This document shows positions 1 through 12,500 of a stretch of DNA of 64,000 nucleotides, one piece after another (position 1 is the stretch's first letter; every line of letters starts with the position of its first letter). The translations under genes were made by a program, and so were the position numbers. Under the pieces are notes generated by a model. The model made no database searches. It was not told the DNA's origin and worked only from the letters and a program-made list of their open reading frames with translations. Source of the DNA: Silene conica (lineage: Eukaryota > Streptophyta > Magnoliopsida > Caryophyllales > Caryophyllaceae). Location of the stretch: assembly GCA_029255685.2 (NCBI GenBank), contig CM055311.2:1007001-1071000 (forward strand), in the 5' to 3' direction.

Positions 1-1199
1 AATTACGAAATTTCAGAGGTAAACACTACATTCAAAATAAAGAGGGGTTTCTTTTCAACATTTTCAAAGGCGGATACTCTAAGATGTCGAAATAAATTGT
101 ACAAGACAATGGACAGATTTGTCAAGGTGCTGAAACCTCATGAATTAACCATTGTAAACAAAACACTATGAACTTGAAAGACCATCAAACTAACCATTCT
201 CAATGATCATAACCTCATTTCACAAAAAAACCCTTAATGAATCTCCACAATTAAAATCTCATCCAACCCAACCATGCATGACAAAATTCATCCAAACATA
301 TGATTTATTAACCTAATCATGCCACTATTTATTCAAAAACAATCCTAGTATACTAAACATTACTAGCATATAGTCATGCAAACAAAGACGATAAAGTCGA
401 GTAACCCATCACCATTACCTTATAACTCTTCAATAAGCATGATTTTAACTTAAAGCCACTCCGGTTTGGACAACCGAACTAGCTACACACAAATAAACGA
501 GGTTAGCTAAGAGAACCGTGCCTTAAAGGCCACGACCAGAGGACTATAAGGAAGAAATATTATAATTTTATTACCTAGAAAGATGGAGGACGGAGAGAGG
601 AAGAGATAGGCGCGAAAATCGTCGAAAACGGATAAGTAACGAAGATTTTACGACCGTTTTACGGTTGAGGTGCACAACAATGGTGTTCTTCTTGTTTTGA
701 GTTTTGTGTTCTTAGCTGAAAAAAATAAGTAAAGGAATGAAGAAGAAGGAATGAAGTAGAAGGAATGACCTTGGGCAGCAAGGCAAAGTTCTATACTTAG
801 CCAAGTGTCCCAAAGGACATGTGGAAAAGAGTAAAGAGTAAGCAACGAGCGTGGGTCTCGTTTGCGGATGGTCCGTGACAGCCTTTCGTATTTTCGGCAT
901 AATTTCCTCTACAGAACTCGTATTGACGTGTTTTTTGTTGCGTTGGAAAGCTAAGGAAAAGAGCTACAACTTTTATTTTATAAGTAAAAGCTAGATATGC
1001 CTTTAAAATATCTTAAAATTAGTAACAAGGACAGAGTAGCGTTTCACAAGTTTAAGAAGTATAACTTTAGGACGGACATATTAATATCATAGTCAAAAAC
1101 GATAGATTTTAAATGGAATTTTATTTATTGTGGAACATTATTATTACTAAAATAAGATTTTAATAATATATAATGACTTGGAAATTACGGGGTGTTACA
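1..1199 (-). repeat. 3' LTR of the gypsy LARD (partial)
   Basis: This is the U3-side 1199 bp of the LTR, ending (plus-strand view) in ggtgttaca. It differs from 19744-20942 at two bases seen by eye (near 331 and near 957). The remaining roughly 1.65 kb of this LTR, including a second copy of the hairpin array seen at 5264-5629, should lie left of the window. Confidence 0.9.
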
Positions 1200-1216
1200 A
1201 TCACCCCACCTTTTAA
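1200..1216 (-). other. Polypurine tract of the gypsy LARD
   Basis: Read on the minus strand, a purine-rich stretch (aaaaggtggggtga) abuts the TGTAACACC start of the 3' LTR. This is the expected plus-strand primer site of an LTR retrotransposon. Confidence 0.75.
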
Positions 1217-4200
1217 AAAGTTTCGTCCTCGAAACTTGAAAGCAGAAAACGGTAAGTTGTAAAGACAAGGTAAACAACCAAAGCGTTTACCCAAAATTTG
1301 ATATTTCAAAACTTGGATTTATTTCAAAAACTTCGAAAAAAAGTTTCCAAAGGCACAAGTCCTCGTCAATGGAACAACAGGCTTCTCGTTGCGCATTCAA
1401 GAGTCTGACATTCCAAATCAAGGACTAGTCCAAAACCAAAATATATCATGCGTCGACAAGCGTAATACGAGTTTTTAGACGTCTCCAATAACAAGTCTTG
1501 CATCAAATCAGCGCTAAAATCAATCAAAATTATATACCATTTCATGTTTTTCTAAACATGTCATTTCGAAAGTAAACTTCCATTTTTGAATCCGGAAAAA
1601 TAAGTAAGGTTGTAACAGAAATTAAAGTTTTTCAAGAACAAAAGTAAGGTGACTCAAATCGGTTATAAAGTATATAAATGGAAAAAATATTTTGAATATC
1701 ACTTTAAACAAATCACAAGGATGACAGCTACATATCATCAACCAAAGAGGGTCGGGTCGTTACTTCAAAGGTCTCAAAGCACAAAGAGGTCAACAAGGAA
1801 GCTAACCCAAAACAAGGCATCATAAACTACCACCTTCAAGGCTAAGGACGGTGCTTGACGAGAGATTAAAAAGGCAAAAACAACAAAAGAACAAAAAGCA
1901 CGAATAAAGAGGTTTACGGTTAAGGAGGAAGATAACTCTTCGGATTACGGAAATCACTAACCACTCAATCCATAAATGAAACATCATCATCATCATCATG
2001 ATTCCTTACATACCTCAGAAGACAGCTCTTGTAACCATAAAACTCTCAAGGCTTTCTCGACTCCACTTGGGTCACTCACTCCCAGGTTAACCACGATACA
2101 AGATATGTTATTACCAAAAGGACTTCACAACTCTCGATTATTACTCAACAATCAACATCCTTCATAGAGCTAGATCCAAAATTACTAACAAGGTTGCATT
2201 CATACTCAACTACCATATGTTACAGATCTCCAAACAAGGTGAATCACAAAAACAAGAATCTTAAACCTGAATCCATCGTACTTCCAGACCTATAAACAAA
2301 AATCTATTACGCTCATACCGACAACAAAAGATATGGAAGCGGCACTCTCGGAACTGTACTTACTTTCATACATAGGATTATGAGATAAACATCCAAAACA
2401 TCTAATCCCAAAAACATAAACACGGTATTCTTCAAACCGTAACTATTCGCAAACATAGGACTACGAGTTAAACATCCAAAGCATTCAGTCCCAAACTAGT
2501 CAACTCTCATCGACCCAAATCAAGAAAACATTTCTTAAACCATGACTACCATAATTCATTACCGTAAAGTGATCATCCCAAAAGAAAGTCTCATAAAAGT
2601 AACAAGTTTCACCCAAACCGTCTCCAGGTAACCATCAACACTCTCATAGATAACACCAAAATTATTAACCTTACTGTTGATACCAATCCACATGAAGTAC
2701 TCATAACTTTAAACCTTTAACTTTAAACCATCAAGATGGCACACTACGTAATATTACCCAAACGTCACCAAACACTAATTCTTTCAACTATGTCCGATAA
2801 AACAAGACCAAGGATCCTCTAAGCATATATCAATATTCCACAAACGAATTCATCCTCACAACTAGTCCAAAAGCAAAGGAGACAAGGCTCACAATGGTTA
2901 AAGATATGATACAAACTTCAGGAACAAAAGCGATATAGAAACTTGAGGGAGAGATACATAAGATGATGGCTAAGAGACTCTAGATTTTGGATTCCAACAA
3001 AAGTGAAGCTAAGAGTAGAAGGATAAGCATTAGAGGTAACAAGATATATGACGTAAAAAGAGGTCAAGTAAGCTTTGTTATGAAAGCATAACTCGACGGA
3101 ATTAGCACTGAAGAAGAAAGAAGAAGAGAAGCGTTGAGAAAAGGTTATGATTTGAACTGACACAATTCCCAAGGCTCAGGCTTCCTAAAATTCTCACAAG
3201 GTTCTCATCTCCTATTTACCAATTCAAGCACACTGAACTATCACTTTCCAAGAATAATTTTCCCAGATGGTTTACCATACTATAAGTCCTTTCAGGTGTA
3301 CGATTATCTCAATTTCGACTATTCCATAAAGTTTCATGTATCTCTACTTCTTAAATTTCCTAAACGACACTTCATTAATATTCCAGGATAAACCATTTTT
3401 ATACCATTGCTAGTTCATAATTTTTGTACTCCACAGATTATCAACTCTCTCTAATTCGTTCAATTCCCAAAACTTTCATTACTCATCGAGTTACTCTGTT
3501 CTAATTCCACACAAGGCGTAAATCCTTGTAATTCTCAGATACCTCAAAATGTGAACACTAAGATCCACTATTAACGTCTCCACACCTCCATATACGAATC
3601 CAAACGTCTATTAAACATCGCAACATCGAAATCTCACAAATCCATAAGTTGCACCTTATGACATCAATCAAACATCCAAAGACATGATCTTCAAGTAACT
3701 CCTCAAAGGTTACACCTCTAATCCAATCAAATAACTAAAAGAGTAAACTTCAGTCGGTTCCTCTAAAGTTACATTAATAACTCTTTCAATACTCGTCCAT
3801 CAATATAGACGATTCTTATCCTCCAAAAGTAACATCCCAAATAAAGTCAAACCTAATTCCCAAAGTCAAGCATTATTGATTCACTTCACTCAACCATTCG
3901 TTTTCACTAACATCCCAAGTATATTTTCCAAATGCATTTTATGACTTCAAACACCTCATTCATACTCTTAAAGCGTCACATTTTAATCTACTAATTCTAA
4001 ATCCCAATTATGATTCCAAAGGTTAAAATCCACCAAACACGTATAATTCAATGTTTTAAACCAAGAATTCCACCAACCATTTTCACTCACTATGTAAGGT
4101 AAACAACTAAGCATTACGATCACCAAGACATGGCTTACTACACTCCCTAAACGTTTTCAGTAAGATTACTTCTCAAAATAAGGGCTAGGGGTTATTCTCG

Positions 4201-4666
4201 AACAAAATCCTCAATATCCAACTAATCTAGGCTACCTACAAAGAGCCATGGGAAAAGGTAAGTAACAAGGATAAGGTTAAGTCGGGAAGTTACGAAAGTA
4301 GATTTCGAGTTAAGATAGAAAAGAGTTCGGGAAGGGAGGATATGCATCAAGAAATAAGGAAAAAGGTGATACATGATGAGTAAAGAGTATCTTCGGGGAC
4401 ATAGAAGCATCCTTCAAAGCTAACACAAATCTTCCATCTTCGGTAGTAGACAATAATCTTGATCGTCATCCAGGTAAGCTCATGGTTCACCAATCCTTGA
4501 GCACAAAAATAAAATCTTTGACAATTAACAAACATGTTAGACCTAACAAGGGCAATCACATTACAGACTACCACTTGGTCCTTAAATCTACCCATCTCTC
4601 ATTCATTATTTCAGGTCAAATTGATATTTAAGTTGGGGTACACGTGCGTGGGTCGGGAGCATTACT
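1217..4666 (-). other. Non-coding interior of the gypsy LARD
   Basis: About 3.45 kb with no open frame longer than about 100 codons on either strand and no gag, protease, reverse transcriptase or integrase motif that I can read. It is AT-rich, with a short CAT run near 1980-2000. A long non-coding interior between near-identical LTRs is what defines a LARD. Degenerate coding remnants too weak to see by eye cannot be excluded. Confidence 0.7.
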
Positions 4667-4678
4667 GCTCTGATACCA
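4667..4678 (-). other. Primer-binding site, initiator tRNA-Met type
   Basis: On the minus strand the sequence is TGGTATCAGAGC, the common plant primer-binding site complementary to the 3' end of initiator tRNA-Met. It lies 2 nt inside the LTR end at 4681. This fixes the element's orientation as minus. Confidence 0.9.
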
Positions 4679-5263
4679 ACTGTGACAACCCGCGATTTAG
4701 CATAAAAATAAACAAATAATTTGCAGCGGAAAAACGATACTTTTAAAAACTTTTCGACATATTTATTAAACCTTTTTCGCGGAATATCAAAACAACATGC
4801 GGAAGACTAAAAATTAATGAGAAAGTATAAATTATACAAAATAACTTAAATAGACGAGGGATAAGGTATCCCACGATAATAACATGAATTAAATCTAAAC
4901 TAAGCGTAAGGGTAATTGTCGAATTATCAACAATGCTCGCTAGCCACACGTCTTCCCCAAACAGCACCAACCTACATTCATGAAACATGAACGCCACAGT
5001 CAGTGGGGAGTAACTCAGGGTTCTCCCAGCCACTTTACGTCAGAAAACATGTAAACGGTAATACTAAACATCTTATACATATAAACATGTATATAATTGC
5101 ATAAACAATCATATATATTACCAAACATGAACAACATGATCAATGCGTGGCGATAAGTCAAAAACATTTGAAAACAGCATGAATCAACATGTATAACAGA
5201 ATTAAAGCCAACATATGAGATAGTATCAAAATCAAGGAAACATCCAAGCAAAGAATACACATA

Positions 5264-5629
5264 GTCAGAGCGTATAACCACTGCCTCTGACGTACCAGAG
5301 CGTATAACCACTGCCTCTGGCTACTGGAGCGTATAACCACTGCCTCCAGTTACGGAGCGTATAACCACTGCCTCCGAATGCATGAATAGAATGAACGCCA
5401 TCAGAGCGTATAACCACTGCCTCTAACGTACCAGAGCGTATAACCACTGCCTCTGGCTACTGGAGCGTATAACCACTGCCTCCAGCTACGGAGCGTATAA
5501 CCACTGCCTTCGAATACTATGTATAGCGTATAACCACTGCCTATATGCCTAAGACCTGGCCAGACCTCTCGATGTAATGCCTTACACCGAACGACACACG
5601 GGGACCGGAGCGTATAAGCACTGCCTCCG
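5264..5629 (-). repeat. Ten-unit hairpin minisatellite with co-varying stems
   Basis: Ten units share the 14-nt core CGTATAACCACTGC; the last has one change. They lie at 5271, 5301, 5330, 5358, 5407, 5437, 5466, 5494, 5527 and 5611 (core starts). Each core is flanked by short inverted arms whose sequence differs between units but stays complementary within a unit: GTCAGAG/CTCTGAC, CCAGAG/CTCTGG (twice), ACTGGAG/CTCCAGT, CTGGAG/CTCCAG, CGGAG/CTCCG (twice), TATAG/CTATA. Two units (5402 and 5489) have one mismatch each. Spacing is about 27-35 bp apart from two longer gaps. In the element's own sense the loop reads gcagtggttatacg. The array would lie in the transcribed R/U5 part of the LTR if transcription starts upstream of it, which I have not shown. 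Confidence 0.9.
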
Positions 5630-5754
5630 ACGAATCACGAACATAGATAAATTCCCATTGCATGGGTGGCGTTAGTTCATTACAGTGATACACAAATCTT
5701 ACCACCGCTATCTATTCACATGTCAAGGCAACACACTACAAGAAAAACTTGATC

Positions 5755-5985
5755 GGGCGACATTTTTTGGCGACCGCATAGGGCAGTCGCCAATTTGGCG
5801 ACAGGACAAAAATTCGGGCGACGGAAATCAGTCGCCAATTTGGCGACAGAACCCTTTCCCCAAACTTCCAACCACCGACCAATCGGGCGACTGAATGGTG
5901 AATTTGGCGACAGGAAAGTAGTCGCCAAATTTGGCGACAGAAACTTTCAGTCGCCAATTTGGTGAGTCCGTCGCCAAATTACCGT
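5755..5985. repeat. Left subterminal repeats of CACTA-1
   Basis: Repeated gtcgccaatttggcgaca-type palindromic motifs and half-sites (gggcgac, cagtcgcc) at irregular spacing. In En/Spm elements subterminal repeats are the binding sites of the TNPA protein; that role is inferred here. Confidence 0.85.
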
Positions 5986-6597
5986 ATACAAGCAGCAGCA
6001 ATTCGTTCCCCTTTCATTATTCGCAAACACACAACACACAAACACTCAAACACACAAACGGCGAAAACCACCACCACCACCACCCTACCCTACGTGTTCT
6101 GGCCACCCTCAACGCCACTGTCACCGGATTCCGGCCACCACCACCACCACCATACTTGTTCTTACCTTCATTCAACCCATTTAAGGTTTGTATACTCTCT
6201 TTTAGTTCAATTTCAATTTCAATTTTTTGATTGATTGTTGGTTTATTTTGTGCATTTAGTGATTGTAGTAGGTTATTAAGACCGTCTTAGCTTATTAGGT
6301 TGTGATTAATTAGGTATTAGAAGCCAATTAGCATATTAATAAGATAATTGTGGGTTAGGGTTTATAAGAAGTTTGTATAAGACGATGTTGTTAGCCTTAT
6401 TGATGTTGGTTAATTAGATTAAAGTAGTCGATTAGGATGTTTAATAGCTTATTAGGATGTTAGTTAGATTATACTAGCTTATTAAGACCGTCTTAAATTA
6501 GCTTATAAGTTTGTGGTTAATTGTATAATTGGAACTTGTTGTTAATAAATTGTTATTATTATGTGATTGAGGTTGTTTTTCAATTAAGTGATTGTAG

Positions 6598-9500
6598 ATG
6601 GCAGGAGGTCGAGGTAGAGTGCGAGGCGGTGGCAGTAATCGCGCTAATATTTCATCCGTGCAAGAAGAAGAGGAACCAGTAGAAGAAGAGGTACAGATCG
6701 AGCCTCAAGTGGATGAGGACTCGGACGATGGTATACAGTTCCAGTACACCCAGGATAACCGGATTATACTTGATCCGGCGGGACTATGGTAAGAGTTAGT
6801 TAGTTTATTAAATGTGTATTATTCAATTTTTAAAGTAATAAAATGATTTGTTATAATTAACAATTTCTGTTACAGGTTTAGACATCAGACTCCTCGTCGA
6901 GGGGTCGTTGCTAGCACAAAGGAGAACTTGTTAGGACCTGTGCCTACTTCTTGGGGGAAAGCTAGCAAGGCTCAAAAAGAAGCTTGGTTCAATGCGTATC
7001 GGGTAATTGCATTAATTATAGTTGTTTTTTTAACTCATTAAGCTAACTACTAATTACATTTAATGTTTTTTTTCTTTTGTGTAGCAATCTTTCTATTGGG
7101 CTCCTGAACATGAACAATCCGTCCTTGATAGGTACCATGAAGTTGGTAAAGCAAGATATAGAGACTATATCTACAAGATTGTTAAAAGAAAGAAGGAACC
7201 GGAGCATCTAAAAGGTACATGTAATATATAAGTTTTGTCACTTGTAAATACAAGAATTAATGAAAATATCTTAATACTACTAACATACTTTTTAATTGTA
7301 GGTGAGAAATATCAAGATCTCCTAAAGCAACGCGAGACTCCCGAGTTCCAAGCCGTGTCCGCTCAAAAGAAGATCAACAAGAGAAGAGGGAAGAAAGATG
7401 CGGAGGTCGAGCCTACCCATCACGGGGGATCACGATCATTTTTGACGCGTATTTTTAGTGTAAGTCTTGAATGAATACCTCTTTTTTGAATGAATATACT
7501 ATACTTCTTATATTAACAATTTTCCCTATTTAGGGAGGGAAGAAGAAGAAGGATAGCAGCAACAACGACGACGGCGGCAACAAAGACGGCGGCAAGAAGC
7601 CGATGATGACGATGCCCGAACTTTTCCTTGACACGCATTCCAAGGTCAACGAAAAGACGCAGAGAAGAATCTGGATTAAGGCTAAGGACAAAGAGTTATA
7701 TGTAAGATAGTTTCTCTCAACTAATGATGTTTTTTTTGTTAACTTCGACAATGATTGTTTTTGCTTAACTAATAATAATTTTCTTAATGTTATAGGAGGC
7801 ATATGAGGCAGAGAAAGAGGCCCACCCTGAGCGGGATGATAATGAAATTTGGTTCAAATTGGTGGATGGTTACAAGAAGGGTATGGTATATGGGGCCGGA
7901 CAAGCTCATGGGGTGTTTTACAAGGAACCGGCTAGAAGGTCCTCATATGAGCCGCGCCAAACCTACTGGTTTCATGTTACATGCATTGCATTTTGTCACA
8001 CGTTTACTGCATTTCTGTCTTGCATCGTTCTTTTCTTTATTTTCCTTATTTATACAAAAATCCAAAAAAAAAAAAAATTCAAAAATTCAAAAATTCCAAA
8101 AAAAAAATGCACGTTTATTTTAGCATATAGGTCGAGTCGGAACGATAGTATTTCAAGGATGATTTAGCTATCTCACATGTTTATGCTTTTACCTTGCCTT
8201 GTCAACTTGTTTTAGTATGAAAGTCTTTTGCATATCTACGAGTTTTTGTCAACTTGCATATCTTGAGACTTGACTTATACCTTGGCAACCTACTATACAT
8301 TCTGAGTTTTAGAGCCTTATTCCTGGTTTCATTATTAAACCGGTTGTCTAGGATGTGAGTAGTACTCCCCTTGGAACATGTTACATCAATATGCATAAAC
8401 ATGAGCTTGAATTGCTATATACTTGTTTTACTTTCTCGTTTTGTGAGTCTTGATACGTGCATTTGGGATCCCTTTTCTCATATTTACCCATAAGCTTCAC
8501 ATAGCCAAAATTGCCTTTTTATTCCCCCAAAACTACATCCCATACTTAGCCTACCCTTCCAAGCTAGTATTTGTGGTCATTGGATTTTTTTTTTGAGGCA
8601 TCTTGGTTTGTAAGCTATCATAAGCAAAAAGAGAAAAGAAAGAAAGAAAGCAAGAAAAGAAAAAGAACAGAAAATTCAAAGAAAGAAAGAAAAGAAAAAA
8701 CGAAAAAAAATCCAGAAAATACGAAAGTCAGTCGACCGACCGCATATACAGGTCGGCCGACCAATTGGCACCATCAGAAAAAATTTTCGTTTCAAGAAAT
8801 TCATTTCTTTTATTTGTTATCACTCCCGTACTTCATTCAAAATATTTGGGAGTCCTTTCTTATTTAATGTGAGAGTTGTGCCACAAGAAAAGGCACTTTC
8901 TTAATATCAAAAAGTTGTGAAATATGTTATTGGGAATCGGTTTTACTAGCTTGGCTACTAACCCCACAAATCCAAAAAACATCTTAACCACTTTTACCTT
9001 TTACCTCACATATCTTTTATTACCTCAATTGCATGTATCTAGGCCATTTAATGAGATTGTTATACAAAGTTGTAGAATTCTTGTTCATGTTAGATTGCAG
9101 GCATGTTTCCATGGGTCGCAGTTAGGTGAGTGTCATGACAAATATACTTCTTTCTATCTTTTACATATACTCACCCTTTGCTTCATGAGTGTCTCGAGCG
9201 TACCGCGAGAGTCCATGGTATAAGTCTCTATAGTCTTTATGTTTTCAAGTTTGACAACCCTATAACTCGTTTGCATGATTTAAATACTTTCTCATTTTGT
9301 ACTTGGCATTGGTTTAGGCTTACATGTAAATTTCGCTCTGAGCTTGAAATCGTTCCATTAGTTAAGATCGAGTCTATTTCTTGCTTGAGGGCAAGCAAGG
9401 GTTTGGTTTGGGGAATTTGATACGTGTCTATTTTATGATGTTTTACATCTATTTTTACACGTATTTGGTCGCTCATTTACTATGTTTTAGCCTCTATTTC

Positions 9501-12500
9501 CCACAAATTGTGTACTTTCGTATTTTTATGCACTTTTGCAGATTTATGCGGAAAAGAGACGATTTAGCACCAAATTCGTATCCTCAAGTCTTTTGCTTAA
9601 TTAAGGAATAAATGGAAAGCCAACTGGAGTCAAAATCAAGTACCAAGAGTCAAAACAGAAGAAATCCGAAGACTTCCGTGCAGAAGCGGTCGACCGACCA
9701 GTTATACGGGTCGGCCGACCAGGCCCGATTTTCATAAAGTCCAATTTTCATAAAAGGGGCCGGAAATAAGAGAAGCCCAGCAAGAAGTGGTCGACCGACC
9801 AGTTATACGGGTCGGCCGACCAGATTGAAGCCCGTACGATTCGTTTTCGGAAATAAAGTAGAATTAGAATCTTAAGGAAACTCTTAGTTATTTACCCTAT
9901 ATAAACTAATCTTGTGATTAGGGTTTGATGATCTTTTATCTATCGAATACACCATCTTTCTACTATCTTAAATCTCATCATATATTTTTAGTTTTGCAAT
10001 CTTTCAATAGTTCCCAAGTATTCAATAAAGTTGATTCCGTTCTTCCTTAACTCCAATTGTGGTAATTCTTCTTTGATCTAGTTTCATTATTGTTCTTATT
10101 TGCTTTTATTACAATTGTTAAGTTAGAATCCCAAGCTTTACTTGAATCTTGCATGTTTTTAATCACTATGTTCTTCATGTTTATTCCCAATTTTATATTC
10201 GTCTTAACAGTTATGAGTAGCTAATTTTCATATGTTAGGATGTAGGGAATAATATGCATAGGTAGATAAAAATCCGAAAATCCGACCTGTAACAGGACCA
10301 CGGTCGGCCGACTGGAATAACTGGTCGGTCGACCGAGGCCGTGGTCGGCCGACTGGAGTAGCCGGTCGGTCGACCACTCGCGTCTGTTTTCTTATTTCGT
10401 CTTTTCTTATAAATTATAATATCCTGCAATGAGACCAATAGGAGACTTGTAGGATGTTAGTAATGACCTACCCAAGATTGAAAGATACGGGAAGGGCATT
10501 GGTTTACACCTTAAGACGGATAGGTTACTCAAGGCTGAAAGGTATGTAACCTGGAATTTAGGAATCACCCTTATTGTTGACACTCAATAATTGTGAGACC
10601 TAGGAACTAATAGCATAGGCCGAAAGGAGCTATTAGGTAGCATGGACCTAAAAAGTTATGTTACACCCCCTTACGCGACTGCAATACATGTTGACCTTAG
10701 GATTTATTTTGCCTTAGCTATTTATTACCCGAACATCCTAGCATCCTCTTTTATTATACTTTATTCTCATCTTTTAATTCTTGTTTTATTTTAATCTTTT
10801 CTTTAGATATAGTAATCAACCAATCAACCCCCAAATTTGTTACCTTTAAACATTAACATTAAGACAATAAAAATTCCCCACCTCCTTGTGGTTCGACCCT
10901 GACTTTCACTATCTAATTGTTTAAGTTAGGAATATAAATTTATCTTTGGTACCCTCAACGACGGGCATCAAATTTTGGCGCCGTTGCCGGGGAGGTGACG
11001 CCAGTGTTTATTGTTTTTTGTTTATGTTTTCCCTTTTTCTTTCGCTGTCATGACCATCGCCCCTTTCCCACAACTCGAGCATGAACCTTTGTATTTCTAT
11101 TGTGATAGATTAATCTCCTTCCTTTCTCAATTTGGCTATCCTATTAGTATTGGGGAGGTTTGTCGTATCTTATATGATGGAGTTACTGTTAAGACCTTGA
11201 TCGAGATTGAGAGAAATTGTGAATGGGAATTTTTAGACCTACCCTGTGAGAAGCAATGGGAGCTTCTCAAACACCTAATGCGAGCCGGTGCAGATACGGA
11301 GGGGTATGAGGGCATTGATATTAGTAACCCGGATATTCCTGTTGAGTGTGATCCTATCACACCCATTACTGAAGAGTCGCTCATTCTTAAGGATGAGAAT
11401 GATAGGTTATTTGATTCCCTCTGCCTCCCCGTTGATGATACTGACTTGGATTTAGATACAGATGATGAGTTAGACTTTCACCCCTTGACTGACCAACCTA
11501 TTTCTGTAGGTGTTAGTAATGAACATATTCCTAACATGTTTGAACCCTCGGTTGATGAACCTTGTGTTTTGCAGGATTCTTCTATTGACAACTCTGATGT
11601 TTTTAATAATATTAGTGAATGTTATGTACAAGGATCCTTTACAAAGGATCCTTCGGAGGCTTTGATGTGTTTTGAGGCATGTGCAGGTGAATCTCTTGCT
11701 CAGGAGGCTGATTTGGATGCTCCAGATATTGCAGCACTAGTGACAGAGTCTATAGGCAGTAGGAAGAGAGATGTTCTCGATCGAGTAGTACCACTTACTC
11801 GATCAAATGCTGTAGAGAACGAGGTCACTCAAGCAAGTGATCATTTGGCTGAAAAGAAGAGCCCAAGGAAGAAGAGACCAAGGAAGGTGTCGACCCACGA
11901 CTTGGGAGTCGACAACCCTAGGAGATGGATGGCTAGAGCTATGGATGATGACCCACCCATCTACATGGTGGAGAGAAAATCATCTATCCAAATCACCATA
12001 GCTGAAGGAGTAGCCTGTAGTCAGAGCCCTTGGTCAAAGAAACGCCGAATCCTTCGCGGATGACTTCTTCTTTTTGCTCGTTTCTGTTCTTCTTAAAATT
12101 TGATGCCCGTCGTTGAGGGTACCAAAGATAAATTTATATTCCTAACTTAAACAATTAGATAGTGAAAGTCAGGGTCGAACCACAAGGAGGTGGGGAATGT
12201 TTATTGTCTTAATGTTAATGTTTAAAGGTAACAAATTTGGGGGTTGATTGGTTGATTACTATATCTAAAGAAAAGATTAAAATAAAACAAGAATTAAAAG
12301 ATGAGAATAAAGTATAATAAAAGAGGATGCTAGGATGTTCGGGTAATAAATAGCTAAGGCAAAATAAATCCTAAGGTCAACATGTATTGCAGTCGCGTAA
12401 GGGGGTGTAACATAACTTTTTAGGTCCATGCTACCTAATAGCTCCTTTCGGCCTATGCTATTAGTTCCTAGGTCTCACAATTATTGAGTGTCAACAATAA

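Noticed and set aside
1976-2167. ORF starting with a His run
   Set aside because: It is a CAT microsatellite inside a non-coding LARD interior.
4667-4678. tRNA-Met gene fragment
   Set aside because: Only the 12-nt primer-binding site complement is present, next to an LTR; the same applies at 28251, 40740 and 50647.
5265-5447. Overlapping ORFs with repeated VVIRSG residues
   Set aside because: They are translations of the hairpin minisatellite; no start context, no domain, and the repeats explain the open frames.
5264-5629. CRISPR-like array (regular repeats with short variable parts)
   Set aside because: The variable parts are only stem arms plus a few bases, complementary to each other, and the context is a plant LTR retrotransposon.
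8571-8867. Lys/Arg-rich ORFs (also 14201-14617)
   Set aside because: They derive from an A/G-rich low-complexity run in non-coding interior sequence.
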